Positions 35,748 through 44,456 of a stretch of 64,000 bases of DNA are shown in pieces. Both the position numbers and the translations under genes were made by a program. Position 1 is the first letter of the stretch. Every line of letters starts with the position of its first letter. Source of the DNA: Chitinophagaceae bacterium (GTDB lineage Bacteria; Bacteroidota; Bacteroidia; Chitinophagales; Chitinophagaceae); the NCBI GenBank assembly GCA_022843585.1, contig JALHNJ010000003.1, positions 272,222 to 336,221 on the forward strand. The letters are read 5' to 3'. The notes under the pieces are model-generated. The model made no database searches. It was not told the DNA's origin and saw only the letters and a list, made by a program, of their open reading frames with translations.

Positions 35748-37178
35748 ATGCTTGATTACGTGTCGGATAAGATACAGGACGAAGGAAGACAGGGTGAAGC
35801 TTTTTCATCCCTTTCTAACGACTCACAACTATTTAAGAAACGATTTTACATCGAGAGCTATGGCTGTGCCATGAACTTTGCGGATAGTGAGGTGGTGGCA
35901 TCCATCTTAAATAAAGAGGGCTTTGGTGCAACCCGCAACCTTGAAGAAGCTGATCTTATTTTTATTAATACTTGTTCAATCAGGGAAAAAGCGGAGCTAA
36001 CCGTTCGAAAACGACTTACTGAATTTAGGTTACTGAAGAGAGCCAAAAAGGGAATGCTTATTGGCTTGCTCGGATGTATGGCAGAACGGTTGAAATCAAA
36101 ATTATTAGAAGAAGAAAAGCTGGTTGATATTGTTGTTGGTCCCGATGCTTATCGCTCATTACCTGCTTTGGTAATGGAAGCCGAAAGCGGACAAAAAGCA
36201 GTGAATGTTTTATTAAGCCGTGATGAAACATATGCTGATATTTCTCCGGTAAGATTAAATAGTAATGGCGTAAGTGCTTTTGTAAGTATTATGCGTGGCT
36301 GCAATAATATGTGTTCTTTCTGCGTGGTACCACTTACAAGAGGAAGAGAAAGAAGCCGCAGTGCAGAAAGTATTATTGCTGAATGTGCAGATTTATTTCA
36401 AAAGGGATACAAAGAAGTAACATTGCTTGGGCAAAATGTTGACAGCTATTATTATTTTGACGAGCAAAAAGATTCGTCGATAACTTTTGCCATGCTTTTA
36501 GAAAAAGTAGCATTGATATCGCCGCTGCTTAGAGTTCGTTTCTCTACCTCGCATCCAAAAGATATTACAGACGAAGTGCTGCATACAATTGCAAAGCATG
36601 AAAATATCTGTAACCACATACACCTTCCAGTTCAAAGTGGTTCTTCAAGAGTGTTACAGTTAATGAACCGCACCTATACCAGAGAATGGTATATGGCAAA
36701 AGTGGACAGGATCAAACAAATAATTCCCGACTGTGGAATTACAGCAGATATAATTACAGGTTTTTGCACCGAAGAAGAGCAAGACCATCAAGACACATTA
36801 AGCATAATGGAATATGCAAAATATGATTATGGCTATATGTATTTCTACTCTGAAAGACCGGGCACTTTAGCACAACGCAGATATGCAGATGATGTGCCAT
36901 TGGAAGTAAAGAAAAGAAGATTGCATGAAGTAGTGCAGATGCAAAACAAGCTATCGCTGGAAAGCAATCTGAAGGATATGGGTAAAACATTTAAAATTTT
37001 AATAGAAGGCGACAGCAAAAAAAGTGATACAGATTGGGTGGGAAGAAGTTCTCACGGTAAAGTGTTTGTTTTTCCTAAAGAAAATTATGAATTAAGTAAA
37101 GGAGATTATGTACTGGTAAAAGCAACACATTGTACCCAGGGAACATTATTAGGATCTATTGTCAACAATAAATTATAA
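35748..37178 (+). CDS. miaB: tRNA-2-methylthio-N6-(dimethylallyl)adenosine synthase
   Basis: 476 residues. N-terminal MTTase domain with the three cluster cysteines in [15 protein letters not shown] (Cys40), [11 protein letters not shown] and [10 protein letters not shown]; radical-SAM motif CNNMCSFC in [26 protein letters not shown]-terminal TRAM domain ([15 protein letters not shown]...GKVFVFPKE). It adds the methylthio group to i6A37 of tRNA using SAM and two 4Fe-4S clusters. The ATG at 35748 gives an N-terminal extension of ~30 residues, normal for Bacteroidetes homologues. Its stop TAA shares the A with the ATG of the next gene. Confidence 0.96.
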   Translation: MLDYVSDKIQDEGRQGEAFSSLSNDSQLFKKRFYIESYGCAMNFADSEVVASILNKEGFGATRNLEEADLIFINTCSIREKAELTVRKRLTEFRLLKRAKKGMLIGLLGCMAERLKSKLLEEEKLVDIVVGPDAYRSLPALVMEAESGQKAVNVLLSRDETYADISPVRLNSNGVSAFVSIMRGCNNMCSFCVVPLTRGRERSRSAESIIAECADLFQKGYKEVTLLGQNVDSYYYFDEQKDSSITFAMLLEKVALISPLLRVRFSTSHPKDITDEVLHTIAKHENICNHIHLPVQSGSSRVLQLMNRTYTREWYMAKVDRIKQIIPDCGITADIITGFCTEEEQDHQDTLSIMEYAKYDYGYMYFYSERPGTLAQRRYADDVPLEVKKRRLHEVVQMQNKLSLESNLKDMGKTFKILIEGDSKKSDTDWVGRSSHGKVFVFPKENYELSKGDYVLVKATHCTQGTLLGSIVNNKL

Positions 37179-38419
37179 TGGATATTCAAGCAATAAAAAA
37201 TCGATTTGCTATTATCGGCAACTCCCCCGCCCTTAATTATGCACTGCAGGTAGCGGCGCAGGTTTCTAATACCGATCTTACAGTTTTAATTAACGGACAA
37301 AGCGGTGTAGGGAAAGAAGTATTTTCGCATATCATTCATTCACTTTCTGCCCGCAAGCACAATCCGTTTATTGCTGTTAATTGCGGTGCTATACCAGAAG
37401 GAACTATTGACTCTGAATTATTCGGTCACGAAAAAGGATCATTTACCGGAGCAGCGGATGCAAGAAAAGGATATTTTGAAACTGTAAATGGTGGAACAAT
37501 TTTCTTAGATGAAATTGGTGAGTTGCCACTGGGTACACAGGCACGACTATTGAGAGTTTTGGAAACCGGCGAATACATAAGAGTTGGTTCATCTAAAGTG
37601 CAAAAAACAGATGTGCGGGTAATCGCAGCAACTAATAAAGATTTATTAGAATTAGTGCAGTCGGGAAAATTCAGAGAGGATTTATATTATCGTTTAAGTA
37701 CCGTTCCTATCCGGGTCCCCTCGTTACACGACAGGCCGGAAGATATTCATATCCTTTTCCGAAAATTTGCAGCCGATTTTGCTACAAAATATAAGACTGG
37801 CTCTGTACAGTTAGATGATGAAGCAAAACAACTGTTAATAAGCTATCCCTGGCCCGGTAATGTGCGGGAATTAAAGAATATTGCAGAGCAAATTTCGGTG
37901 TTGAGTACCGATAAGAATATTAATGCAAAACAACTGAGCAAGTTTTTGCAACCGTATTCAGAAAACAGGATGCCAATACTGGCCTCTGCCAATGGAAACA
38001 GTCATGAGTTTGCGAATGAAAGAGAAATTCTGTACAAGTTGTTTTTTGATATGAAGAAGGATGTTACAGAATTAAAACGAATGTTCCTTGATGTGTTACA
38101 AAATCCGGGCATGGTATCGCAAAACCAGGCTTTTATCAATGAACTGAAAGAATTAAAAAACAATGAAATTGTTCAGCAGGTTCCTTTGTCTATCAGTTCT
38201 CATCAACCTATACAAACAACACAGCCAGTTATTATGCGGGATGATATTCATGACCATGTGGAAGTTGAAGAGAGTCTGAATATTGTGGATAAAGAAAAAG
38301 AGCTTATCATTAAAGCATTAAAAAAACATAAAAGCAAGAGAAAAGATGCGGCACTTGATTTAGGCATCAGCGAACGAACTTTGTACAGAAAACTTAAAGA
38401 ATACGACATTGAAGAATAG
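37178..38419 (+). CDS. Sigma-54-type AAA+ transcriptional activator without receiver domain
   Basis: 413 residues. The AAA+ domain starts almost at the N terminus: Walker A GQSGVGKEVFSHIIH (about 39-53), the sigma-54 contact loop ELFGHEKGSFTGA with GSFTGA in place of GAFTGA, Walker B GTIFLDEIGELP, and the R finger region FREDLYYRLSTVPIRVP. A linker with coiled-coil character (DMKKDVTELKRMFLDVLQ) leads to a Fis-type HTH (KKHKSKRKDAALDLGISERTLYRKLKEYDIEE, about 380-413). No receiver, PAS or GAF domain precedes the AAA+ module, so activity is probably controlled by partners or level. It overlaps miaB by one base and precedes lptE by 19 bases, suggesting a fixed role in this envelope gene set. 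Confidence 0.9.
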   Translation: MDIQAIKNRFAIIGNSPALNYALQVAAQVSNTDLTVLINGQSGVGKEVFSHIIHSLSARKHNPFIAVNCGAIPEGTIDSELFGHEKGSFTGAADARKGYFETVNGGTIFLDEIGELPLGTQARLLRVLETGEYIRVGSSKVQKTDVRVIAATNKDLLELVQSGKFREDLYYRLSTVPIRVPSLHDRPEDIHILFRKFAADFATKYKTGSVQLDDEAKQLLISYPWPGNVRELKNIAEQISVLSTDKNINAKQLSKFLQPYSENRMPILASANGNSHEFANEREILYKLFFDMKKDVTELKRMFLDVLQNPGMVSQNQAFINELKELKNNEIVQQVPLSISSHQPIQTTQPVIMRDDIHDHVEVEESLNIVDKEKELIIKALKKHKSKRKDAALDLGISERTLYRKLKEYDIEE

Positions 38420-38438
38420 TTTAAATCGAAACCACTTT

Positions 38439-38963
38439 ATGCAAACCAGGAGCAAGAAAGGAGTTCCCTTCCTTGTAGTCATTGCTTTTGCCGCTTTCTT
38501 TTTGTTGATGGGTAGCTGTAATATTTATAAGTTTAATGAAGCCACTATTCCAGTAGATATAAAGACCGTTAAAGTACATTATATAGAAAATAAGGCCCGT
38601 TACATCAATCCGCAAATGAGCCCAAAGCTCACTGATAAACTTCGACAAAAAATTATAGGCCAAACTAGATTATCGCAAACCAATAGCGATACGGCCGATT
38701 GGGACGTTAGCGGATATATTACAGATTATAGTTTCAGCACATCGGCTATTTCCGGACAGCAAGTGGTGAACAACCGGCTTACCATTGCTGTTCATATTAT
38801 TCTTATTGACCGAAAAAAAGATGAGAAAAAAGAACATGATGTATCCCGCAGTTTTGAATTTAAAGGAAATCAAACTTTTCAACAAGCAGAAAATGCTTTG
38901 TCAGACGAAATAATAAGAACCCTTACCGATGAAATTTTCAACCGCCTCTTTTCTAACTGGTAA
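38439..38963 (+). CDS. lptE: LptE-family LPS-assembly lipoprotein
   Basis: 174 residues from the ATG at 38439; an upstream TTG at 38409 would overlap the previous gene. A lipoprotein signal (FLVVIAFAAFFLLMGSC, lipobox MGSC) precedes YKFNEATIPVDIKTVKVHYIENKARYINPQMSPKLTDKLRQKI, a pattern characteristic of Bacteroidetes LptE. It should sit at the outer membrane with LptD to insert lipopolysaccharide. It lies in the miaB-sigma54-lptE-secG order that is common in the phylum. Confidence 0.88.
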   Translation: MQTRSKKGVPFLVVIAFAAFFLLMGSCNIYKFNEATIPVDIKTVKVHYIENKARYINPQMSPKLTDKLRQKIIGQTRLSQTNSDTADWDVSGYITDYSFSTSAISGQQVVNNRLTIAVHIILIDRKKDEKKEHDVSRSFEFKGNQTFQQAENALSDEIIRTLTDEIFNRLFSNW

Positions 38964-38983
38964 GTAAACTTTATCTTGAATTT

Positions 38984-39862
38984 ATGAATGGTCAGATCAA
39001 TCAATTAGTAAAGTCGTTGCTGCAAAAAGATTCGTTGGAGCATTGTAGCCTGGAGGAATTACAAACCTTTGCAGATCGTCATCCGTATTTTGGCGCTGCA
39101 CAATTATTGTTGACAAAAAAATTAAAGACAGAAGACTCTGCCCAATACAATGATCAGTTACAAAAAACTTTTCTTTTCTTTCATAACCCACTTTGGGTAG
39201 AGCAATTATTGAGCGATACAGGACATGCAGAAATCATTCTCGCAAAAAAAACAGCAGTGCCTGAAATTGATGAAGCAATACAAGAACCTGCTGTAACCAT
39301 TACAGATAGCAAAGTACCAGTGAGTGAGCCTATTTTAGAAATTGAAAAAAAGATTGCACCAAATCAAGCTGTAGAAAAGATAGAAACTATAATTGAAGAA
39401 ACAACAGATGTGGTAAGCCTGGCCGAACAAAATGCGGAAGAACCAGAAATGAAAATCCCGCAACTGAAAATGGAGCCATTCGATCCAACCAAAACCGAAC
39501 TTACATTTGAACCGTTCCATACGGTTGACTATTTTGCTTCCCAGGGTATCAAATTTAAAGAGGAGGAGAAACCGCTTGATAAATTTGGACTTCAGTTAAA
39601 AAGCTTTACATCCTGGCTTAAAACAATGAAAAAGTTGCCGGTAAGCGAAATTGCGGCTGTGGTGGATGGCATTAGTGAGAAAAAAGTTGAAAAACTGGCT
39701 GAACACTCTTTGCAACAACGGGAAATTGTAACTGAAGCCATGGCAGAAGTGTGGGAAAAACAGGGTAACAACGCCAAAGCCATTGAGATATACAGTAAAT
39801 TAAGTTTGCTTGAACCCTCTAAAAGTCCTTATTTTGCAGCGAAAATTGAACATTTAAAGTAA
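38984..39862 (+). CDS. Hypothetical protein with C-terminal TPR-like segment
   Basis: 292 residues, no signal peptide. The N-terminal ~65 residues (INQLVKSLLQKDSLEHCSLEELQTFADRHPYFGAAQLLLTKKL) are helical and well packed; the middle (90-170) is acidic and low in complexity (many E, P, V), probably disordered; the C-terminal ~45 residues (AMAEVWEKQGNNAKAIEIYSKLSLLEPSKSPYFAAKIEHL) look like a single TPR. Function unknown. It lies 20 bases after lptE and 10 before secG, so it belongs to the same transcript, and a role in envelope assembly is a fair guess only. Confidence 0.8.
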   Translation: MNGQINQLVKSLLQKDSLEHCSLEELQTFADRHPYFGAAQLLLTKKLKTEDSAQYNDQLQKTFLFFHNPLWVEQLLSDTGHAEIILAKKTAVPEIDEAIQEPAVTITDSKVPVSEPILEIEKKIAPNQAVEKIETIIEETTDVVSLAEQNAEEPEMKIPQLKMEPFDPTKTELTFEPFHTVDYFASQGIKFKEEEKPLDKFGLQLKSFTSWLKTMKKLPVSEIAAVVDGISEKKVEKLAEHSLQQREIVTEAMAEVWEKQGNNAKAIEIYSKLSLLEPSKSPYFAAKIEHLK

Positions 39863-39872
39863 AAGAATAGAC

Positions 39873-40223
39873 ATGATTACGATATTTATTGTGCTAATTG
39901 TTTTGGCTTCAGCGATCCTTGGATTGATAGTGTTGGTACAGAACCCAAAAGGAGGCGGATTGGCTGGCAATATCGCTGGTTTCAGCAACCAGTTTATGGG
40001 TGTAAAGCAAACAACTGATGTATTGGAAAAAGGTACCTGGATATTTGCAGGTGTTATTGGTCTTTTATGCCTGTTTTCAGTAATGTTTATTTCTAAATCA
40101 GCAACCGCTACTTCTGGAAAAGCCAGTGATGCAACGGAAGCACCGGTTCCTGCCACCAGCCAACCGACTAACACAGCTCCTGTTTTACCGACAACACCAA
40201 CAACCACACCTGTAGGTCAATAA
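39873..40223 (+). CDS. secG: Preprotein translocase subunit SecG
   Basis: 116 residues. Two membrane helices (about 2-22 and 52-71) flank the conserved loop VQNPKGGGLAGNIAGFSNQFMGVKQTTDVLEKGTW, the SecG hallmark. A Pro/Thr/Ala-rich tail (TATSGKASDATEAPVPATSQ...) of ~40 residues is typical for Bacteroidetes SecG. It forms part of the SecYEG channel in the inner membrane. A strong terminator follows, so it is the last gene of the miaB-led group. Confidence 0.93.
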   Translation: MITIFIVLIVLASAILGLIVLVQNPKGGGLAGNIAGFSNQFMGVKQTTDVLEKGTWIFAGVIGLLCLFSVMFISKSATATSGKASDATEAPVPATSQPTNTAPVLPTTPTTTPVGQ

Positions 40224-40245
40224 AACTTACACAACATATTTTACA

Positions 40246-40272
40246 CCCCGACCAAAACAGTCGGGGTTTTTT
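40246..40272 (+). terminator. Rho-independent terminator after secG
   Basis: A 7-base GC-rich stem CCCCGAC/GTCGGGG with a 7-base loop is followed by a run of six T. It ends the secG transcript. Confidence 0.9.
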
Positions 40273-40292
40273 ATTTAATTTCATTAACAACT

Positions 40293-41333
40293 ATGAAGAA
40301 AAAAATAATTATCAGCGTACTACTTATCCTCTTGATGATTGGTGGTTTTGTGGCTTATAAAATTATCGGTCCATCCGTTACAGCACCCGAAGGAAAATAT
40401 TTTTATATAAAAACAGGTGATGGTTTAGAAACGGTAAAACAGAATCTAGCTAACCAAACAATAATCAACAGTGCCGCCTGGTTTAATCGGGTAGCCGGTT
40501 GGTTGAAATATAAAAATGTAAAGCCCGGACGATATGAAATAAAAGACGGAACAAGCCTGCTAAAATTAGTACAGATGCTGAGAAGCGGCAACCAGTCGCC
40601 CGTAAAAATGGTCATTACCAAAGAAAGAACCAACGAACTTTTTTCGGGAAAAATGGGAAAGAAGTTTGATGTGGAAATCGATTCATTGCAGATGATTAAT
40701 TTTCTCAACAACAGTGATTCATTGAAAAAATATGGCGTAAATAGTAATACAGCGTTGTCTATAGTAATGCCCTACACTTACTCTATTACCTGGAACAGCA
40801 CTCCTGATAAAATCTTTCAACAATTCTATACAGCTTATCAAAAATTCTGGAATGAGGAAAGAAAAGTAAAAGCTGACAGTCTTCGTCTCACCCAGCTTGA
40901 AGTAATATCGCTTGCATCAATCGTAGAAGAAGAAACGAATAAGAAAGCAGATAAGTTCAATATTGCCAGCACTTATTTGAACAGGGTTCGAATTGGCATG
41001 AAATTACAAGCTGACCCAACGGTAAAATTTTCGATGAAGAATTTTGCATTAAAAAGAGTTACCGGCGTTCATCTAAAAACGGATTCTCCGTATAATACTT
41101 ATATGTATGCCGGGATTCCTCCCGGACCAATTTGCACTCCTTCCATTGAATCAATCGACGCAGTATTGAATGCACCCAAAACAGATTACTTGTACTTTGT
41201 AGCCAGTCATAAATTTGATGGCAGCAGCGTATTTACTACCAACTACAACGATCACCTAAAAGTCGCCAGATTGTATCAACAAGAGTTAACAAGAAGAATG
41301 GACTCATCAAAAAAAGCTAATGCTATAAAATAA
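40293..41333 (+). CDS. mltG: Endolytic transglycosylase MltG
   Basis: 346 residues. One N-terminal membrane anchor (IIISVLLILLMIGGFVAYKI) is followed by a LysM-like subdomain (YFYIKTGDGLETVKQNLANQ) and the YceG/MltG catalytic domain with LEVISLASIVEEETNKKADK (the conserved catalytic Glu), LNRVRIGMKLQADPTVKFSM, PYNTYMYAGIPPGPICTPS and YFVASHKFDGSSVFTTNYNDH. It cleaves nascent peptidoglycan strands in the periplasm and sets glycan length. The next gene starts directly after its stop, so the two are co-transcribed. Confidence 0.95.
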   Translation: MKKKIIISVLLILLMIGGFVAYKIIGPSVTAPEGKYFYIKTGDGLETVKQNLANQTIINSAAWFNRVAGWLKYKNVKPGRYEIKDGTSLLKLVQMLRSGNQSPVKMVITKERTNELFSGKMGKKFDVEIDSLQMINFLNNSDSLKKYGVNSNTALSIVMPYTYSITWNSTPDKIFQQFYTAYQKFWNEERKVKADSLRLTQLEVISLASIVEEETNKKADKFNIASTYLNRVRIGMKLQADPTVKFSMKNFALKRVTGVHLKTDSPYNTYMYAGIPPGPICTPSIESIDAVLNAPKTDYLYFVASHKFDGSSVFTTNYNDHLKVARLYQQELTRRMDSSKKANAIK

Positions 41334-42302
41334 ATGTCATTCTTTGAGAAAATAGGAAACCGAATTGTTGATGCAACCCCTGCAAAACAAATTATTGACA
41401 AAAGCAAGATCATTTCGCTTCCAGGCTTTAGAGGTATTCCATTATATGATGTAGTAAAGTTTTTCTTTGCCCAGGTAAAAACTGTAGGCATGACGGAAAG
41501 ATCATCAGCGATAGCCTATAACTTCTTTATGGCCATTCCACCTGCTATCATTTTTTTATTTACATTAGTTCCTTTCTTTCCCATCTCAAAAGAGTTTGAA
41601 AATAGCTTATACAGCCTTATCCGTGATGTAATTCCGGGACAAAAGAACAACTCCCCTGTTATTGAGTTCTTACAGGATTTTATTAATAAACCCAGAAACG
41701 GGTTGTTGTCGCTGGGTTTTATTCTCTCGCTATTTTTCTCCTCCAATGCTATGATGGGCATTATGCGATCGTTCGATAAAAATTATATGGGGTTTAGGAA
41801 AAGAAAGGGTCTTCAGAAAAGACTAGTGGCGTTGAAGATTACCCTTGTATTGTTCGTACTCGTTTGTGCATCCATATTACTGTTAATCGGGCAAGGCCAG
41901 GTATTAAAATTTATTGGTATAGAAAGTCCAACCGTAAGAACCATTATTGTAAATGCCCGTTGGGTGGTCATCGTTCTTCTTTTTTTTGCATCTATTTCTT
42001 ACATCTACCGACATGCACCGGCTATTGATAAAAAATGGAGATTGATTAATCCGGGTTCCATACTGGCCAGTTTTTTGATGTTATTGATGACATTGGTCTT
42101 TTCATGGTGGGTAAGTCGCTTTGGGAACTACAACGAGATCTATGGCTCGATAGGAACGGTATTAATTTTACTCGTATTAATTTTTATTAATTCGTTGGTT
42201 TTATTAATTGGCTTTGAGTTGAATGTGAGCATTTCCTCACTAAAAAAGATAGCAGACGAACGGAAAGATATCCCCGTAGACGGTGACAACAAGTCCGCTT
42301 AA
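41334..42302 (+). CDS. YihY/BrkB family inner-membrane protein
   Basis: 322 residues with six membrane segments. Family motifs include MTERSSAIAYNFFMAIPPAIIFLFTLVPFFP near the first helix, GLLSLGFILSLFFSSNAMMGIMRSFDKNY, SYIYRHAPAIDKKWRLINPGSILASFLMLLMTLVFSWWVSRFGNYNEIYGSIGTVLILLVLIFINSLVLLIGFELN in shorter blocks. Members were once called ribonuclease BN wrongly; the function is unknown but a transport or envelope role is assumed. The ATG follows the mltG stop with no gap. Confidence 0.9.
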   Translation: MSFFEKIGNRIVDATPAKQIIDKSKIISLPGFRGIPLYDVVKFFFAQVKTVGMTERSSAIAYNFFMAIPPAIIFLFTLVPFFPISKEFENSLYSLIRDVIPGQKNNSPVIEFLQDFINKPRNGLLSLGFILSLFFSSNAMMGIMRSFDKNYMGFRKRKGLQKRLVALKITLVLFVLVCASILLLIGQGQVLKFIGIESPTVRTIIVNARWVVIVLLFFASISYIYRHAPAIDKKWRLINPGSILASFLMLLMTLVFSWWVSRFGNYNEIYGSIGTVLILLVLIFINSLVLLIGFELNVSISSLKKIADERKDIPVDGDNKSA

Positions 42303-42338
42303 TTTCCGAAATTTGGTTACTTCTAAAAATATACAATT

Positions 42339-42947
42339 ATGAAAAAAATACTCTTTGCAGCAGTGCCCGTTCTGGCGATTGCTTTGCTGTCGCTAAATTC
42401 TATTAGCGATCCATTATCGATCGGAGCTTCTATTCCCAATGCTGATACAAAAATGAAAGACATTAGCGGAAAAGAAGTTTCTTTTAAAGATGCTATGAAG
42501 AAAAACGGATTGTTGGTAATGTTTAGTTGCAACACTTGTCCGGTGGTGCATAAATACGAATCAAGAACGGTAGAAATTTGTAAAAAAGCGTTGGACAATA
42601 ATATCGGGGTGATCTTATTGAACCCCAATGAAGCTTACCGTGAAAAAGGTGACTCATACACAGATATGCAGGATTATGCAAAAAAACTGGGCTATAACTG
42701 GAACTATGTAATTGATAATAATTCCACCATGGCTGATGCTTTTGGTGCCACCAGAACACCCGAAATTTTCTTGTTCAGCAGTGATGGCAAACTAGCTTAT
42801 CATGGAGCAATTGATGATAATGCGAACAGTGCTGATGATGCAGTTTCCTACATGAAGCCCGCCATCGAAAATCTGAAAGATGGCAAGAAAATAGAACCTG
42901 AAAAAACAAAATCTGTAGGCTGTACCATTAAACGTAAAGCGCAGTAA
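42339..42947 (+). CDS. Thioredoxin-fold protein (redoxin/peroxiredoxin-like), exported
   Basis: 202 residues. An N-terminal signal-like segment (KKILFAAVPVLAIALLSLNS) precedes a thioredoxin fold with CNTCPVV (Cys-x2-Cys, about 66-69) in LLVMFSCNTCPVVHKYESRTVEI, NPNEAYREKGDSY, and the cis-Pro region GATRTPEIFLFSSDGKLAYHGAIDD. Similar Bacteroidetes proteins are annotated as thioredoxin-family or AhpC/TSA-like. It probably reduces or oxidises partners in the periplasm. A strong terminator follows the stop. Confidence 0.85.
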   Translation: MKKILFAAVPVLAIALLSLNSISDPLSIGASIPNADTKMKDISGKEVSFKDAMKKNGLLVMFSCNTCPVVHKYESRTVEICKKALDNNIGVILLNPNEAYREKGDSYTDMQDYAKKLGYNWNYVIDNNSTMADAFGATRTPEIFLFSSDGKLAYHGAIDDNANSADDAVSYMKPAIENLKDGKKIEPEKTKSVGCTIKRKAQ

Positions 42948-42967
42948 CCACACAAAATATTCCCCAT

Positions 42968-43000
42968 AAAAGCCTGTACAAAAAAAGTACAGGCTTTTTT
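42968..43000 (+). terminator. Rho-independent terminator after the redoxin gene
   Basis: A 12-base perfect stem AAAAGCCTGTAC/GTACAGGCTTTT with an all-A 7-base loop, ending in a T run on the plus strand. The A run before the stem would also let it work for minus-strand transcripts. Confidence 0.9.
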
Positions 43001-43077
43001 ATGGAAACTTTATGGAATTTTTTTATGTACGCATCAAAGCTTTACGAAACCCGATTTTGTTACCAAAAACACAGCTT

Positions 43078-43272
43078 ATGTTATCCCGGCAAACAATCAA
43101 TCGTATCATCATCCTTGGCTTTATGACCTTAGTTGGCTTTGGCCTTGCAAAAGCTATTTACCATCAAAGCGTAATGGGAATTATCCTGGCACTAACAAGC
43201 CTTGGCGCTGGAATTTATTTCTTATATATTCTGGTAAAAGCCCGGGAAGAAATGGAAGCAGAAGAAGCTTAA
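43078..43272 (+). CDS. Small two-helix membrane protein
   Basis: 64 residues from the ATG at 43078; an in-frame ATG at 43012 is possible but would start too close to the terminator. Two hydrophobic helices (INRIIILGFMTLVGFGLAKAIY, VMGIILALTSLGAGIYFLYIL) are joined by a short turn and followed by an acidic tail KAREEMEAEEA. Function unknown. Its 3' end overlaps the convergent thioredoxin gene by four bases. Confidence 0.65.
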   Translation: MLSRQTINRIIILGFMTLVGFGLAKAIYHQSVMGIILALTSLGAGIYFLYILVKAREEMEAEEA

Positions 43273-43760
43273 TCTTTTTTCAGTATAGCCTTGATTTCCA
43301 GTTTTAGCGTTTCATGGGAGATTTGTTCTTCAAAAAAATTCCGGTAGCCTGTTTTATTATTTATAAATAAGGTTGCCGGAATTGCTCCCGACCATTTGGC
43401 ATCTATCTTCGGACAGAAATAATCGGCATTGGTTTCATCCAACCAAACTACGGGTGCATCAAATTTCCTTTTCTTAACGAAAGAAGATATTCCATCTGGA
43501 AAAGCATCTTTAAAATCAAGACTTACCAGTAATATGGTAAGACTGTCTTTGCGGTTATCCTTTACTTCCTCCAAAAAATATGGAATCTCTTCAATGCAGG
43601 GCATACACCAGGTAGCCCAGAAATTAATAATGAGCGGCGTTTTGCTTTCAACAATTATTTTTTCCAGATCAGCAATCTTTACACTCTTTATCTCTTGAGA
43701 GAAACAGATTGTCATTGTAAACAGAAAACTAAATGCCAATAAAGATATTTTGATCATCAT
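43269..43760 (-). CDS. Exported thioredoxin-like protein (TlpA/ResA type)
   Basis: 164 residues from the ATG at 43760 (ATG 43757 possible; the TTG at 43769 unlikely). A signal peptide (MIKISLLAFSFLFTMTICFSQ) precedes a thioredoxin fold with WCMPC in PLIINFWATWCMPCIEEIPYFLEE, then LTILLVSLDFKDAFPDGISSFVKK and a cis-Pro segment SGAIPATLFINNKTGYRNFFEE. It is a periplasmic disulfide reductase type; the partner is unknown. It is downstream of the TrmH-like gene by 24 bases on the same strand. Confidence 0.88.
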   Translation of the reverse strand: MMIKISLLAFSFLFTMTICFSQEIKSVKIADLEKIIVESKTPLIINFWATWCMPCIEEIPYFLEEVKDNRKDSLTILLVSLDFKDAFPDGISSFVKKRKFDAPVVWLDETNADYFCPKIDAKWSGAIPATLFINNKTGYRNFFEEQISHETLKLEIKAILKKD

Positions 43761-43784
43761 AAACCACAAACTTTAAACTGTGAA

Positions 43785-44378
43785 CTATTCTCCTCTCCCA
43801 TTATTCTCCCATTCTTTAAACAGCTCGTTATAACGGACGGCATCTAAGCTCTGCTGGTTGTACTGCCCGGCATTGTTCTTTTGGCGAAAAGCCTCGTACA
43901 ACGTAACTGCACAAGCCACACTTATATTCAGCGATTGAATGATACCTACTTGCGGTATAATAAAATTTCCATCTGCCATTGCTCTTATCTCATCACTTAC
44001 GCCGCTATGTTCGTTACCAAACACCAACGCAATACTCTTTGTAAAATCAATACTGTGTAAACTTACAGCATCGCTGCTGAGATGAGTAGTTAAAATGGTT
44101 GAATAGTGTTTTCGTAGTGCCGCAAAACATTCCTCTGCATTTTCAAAGGGATGAACGGTCAGCCATTTGGCTGCGCTGGATGAACTTTTAGCTCCCCATT
44201 TTTTATGTCTCGGGATTTTTGTATTCAGGATATAAATGTCTTGCACCCCCACTGCATCGCAGGTACGCATCACCGCAGATATATTATGGGGATCAAAAAC
44301 ATTTTCCATAACGATGGCAATATCACCTTGTCGCTTATTTAGTACGCCTGTAAGTTTATCCTGTCTTTCGGGGGTCAT
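43785..44378 (-). CDS. TrmH/SpoU family tRNA or rRNA 2'-O-methyltransferase
   Basis: 197 residues. SPOUT methylase motifs are visible: AIVMENVFDPHNISAVMRTCDAVG (motif 1 with N and R), ALVFGNEHSGVSDEIRAMAD (motif 2) and FIIPQVGIIQSLNISVACAVTLYEAFRQ (motif 3, knot). The start ERQDKLTGVLNKRQ matches tRNA (Gm18) methyltransferase TrmH. Specificity between tRNA Gm18 and rRNA is not certain without alignment. Confidence 0.88.
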   Translation of the reverse strand: MTPERQDKLTGVLNKRQGDIAIVMENVFDPHNISAVMRTCDAVGVQDIYILNTKIPRHKKWGAKSSSSAAKWLTVHPFENAEECFAALRKHYSTILTTHLSSDAVSLHSIDFTKSIALVFGNEHSGVSDEIRAMADGNFIIPQVGIIQSLNISVACAVTLYEAFRQKNNAGQYNQQSLDAVRYNELFKEWENNGRGE

Positions 44379-44456
44379 TGAAATTGAAGTTGTTAGCTTA
44401 TAATAACCGGCAAATTAAGTATATTTATAATTGATGATTTTAAATACACAAACTTT

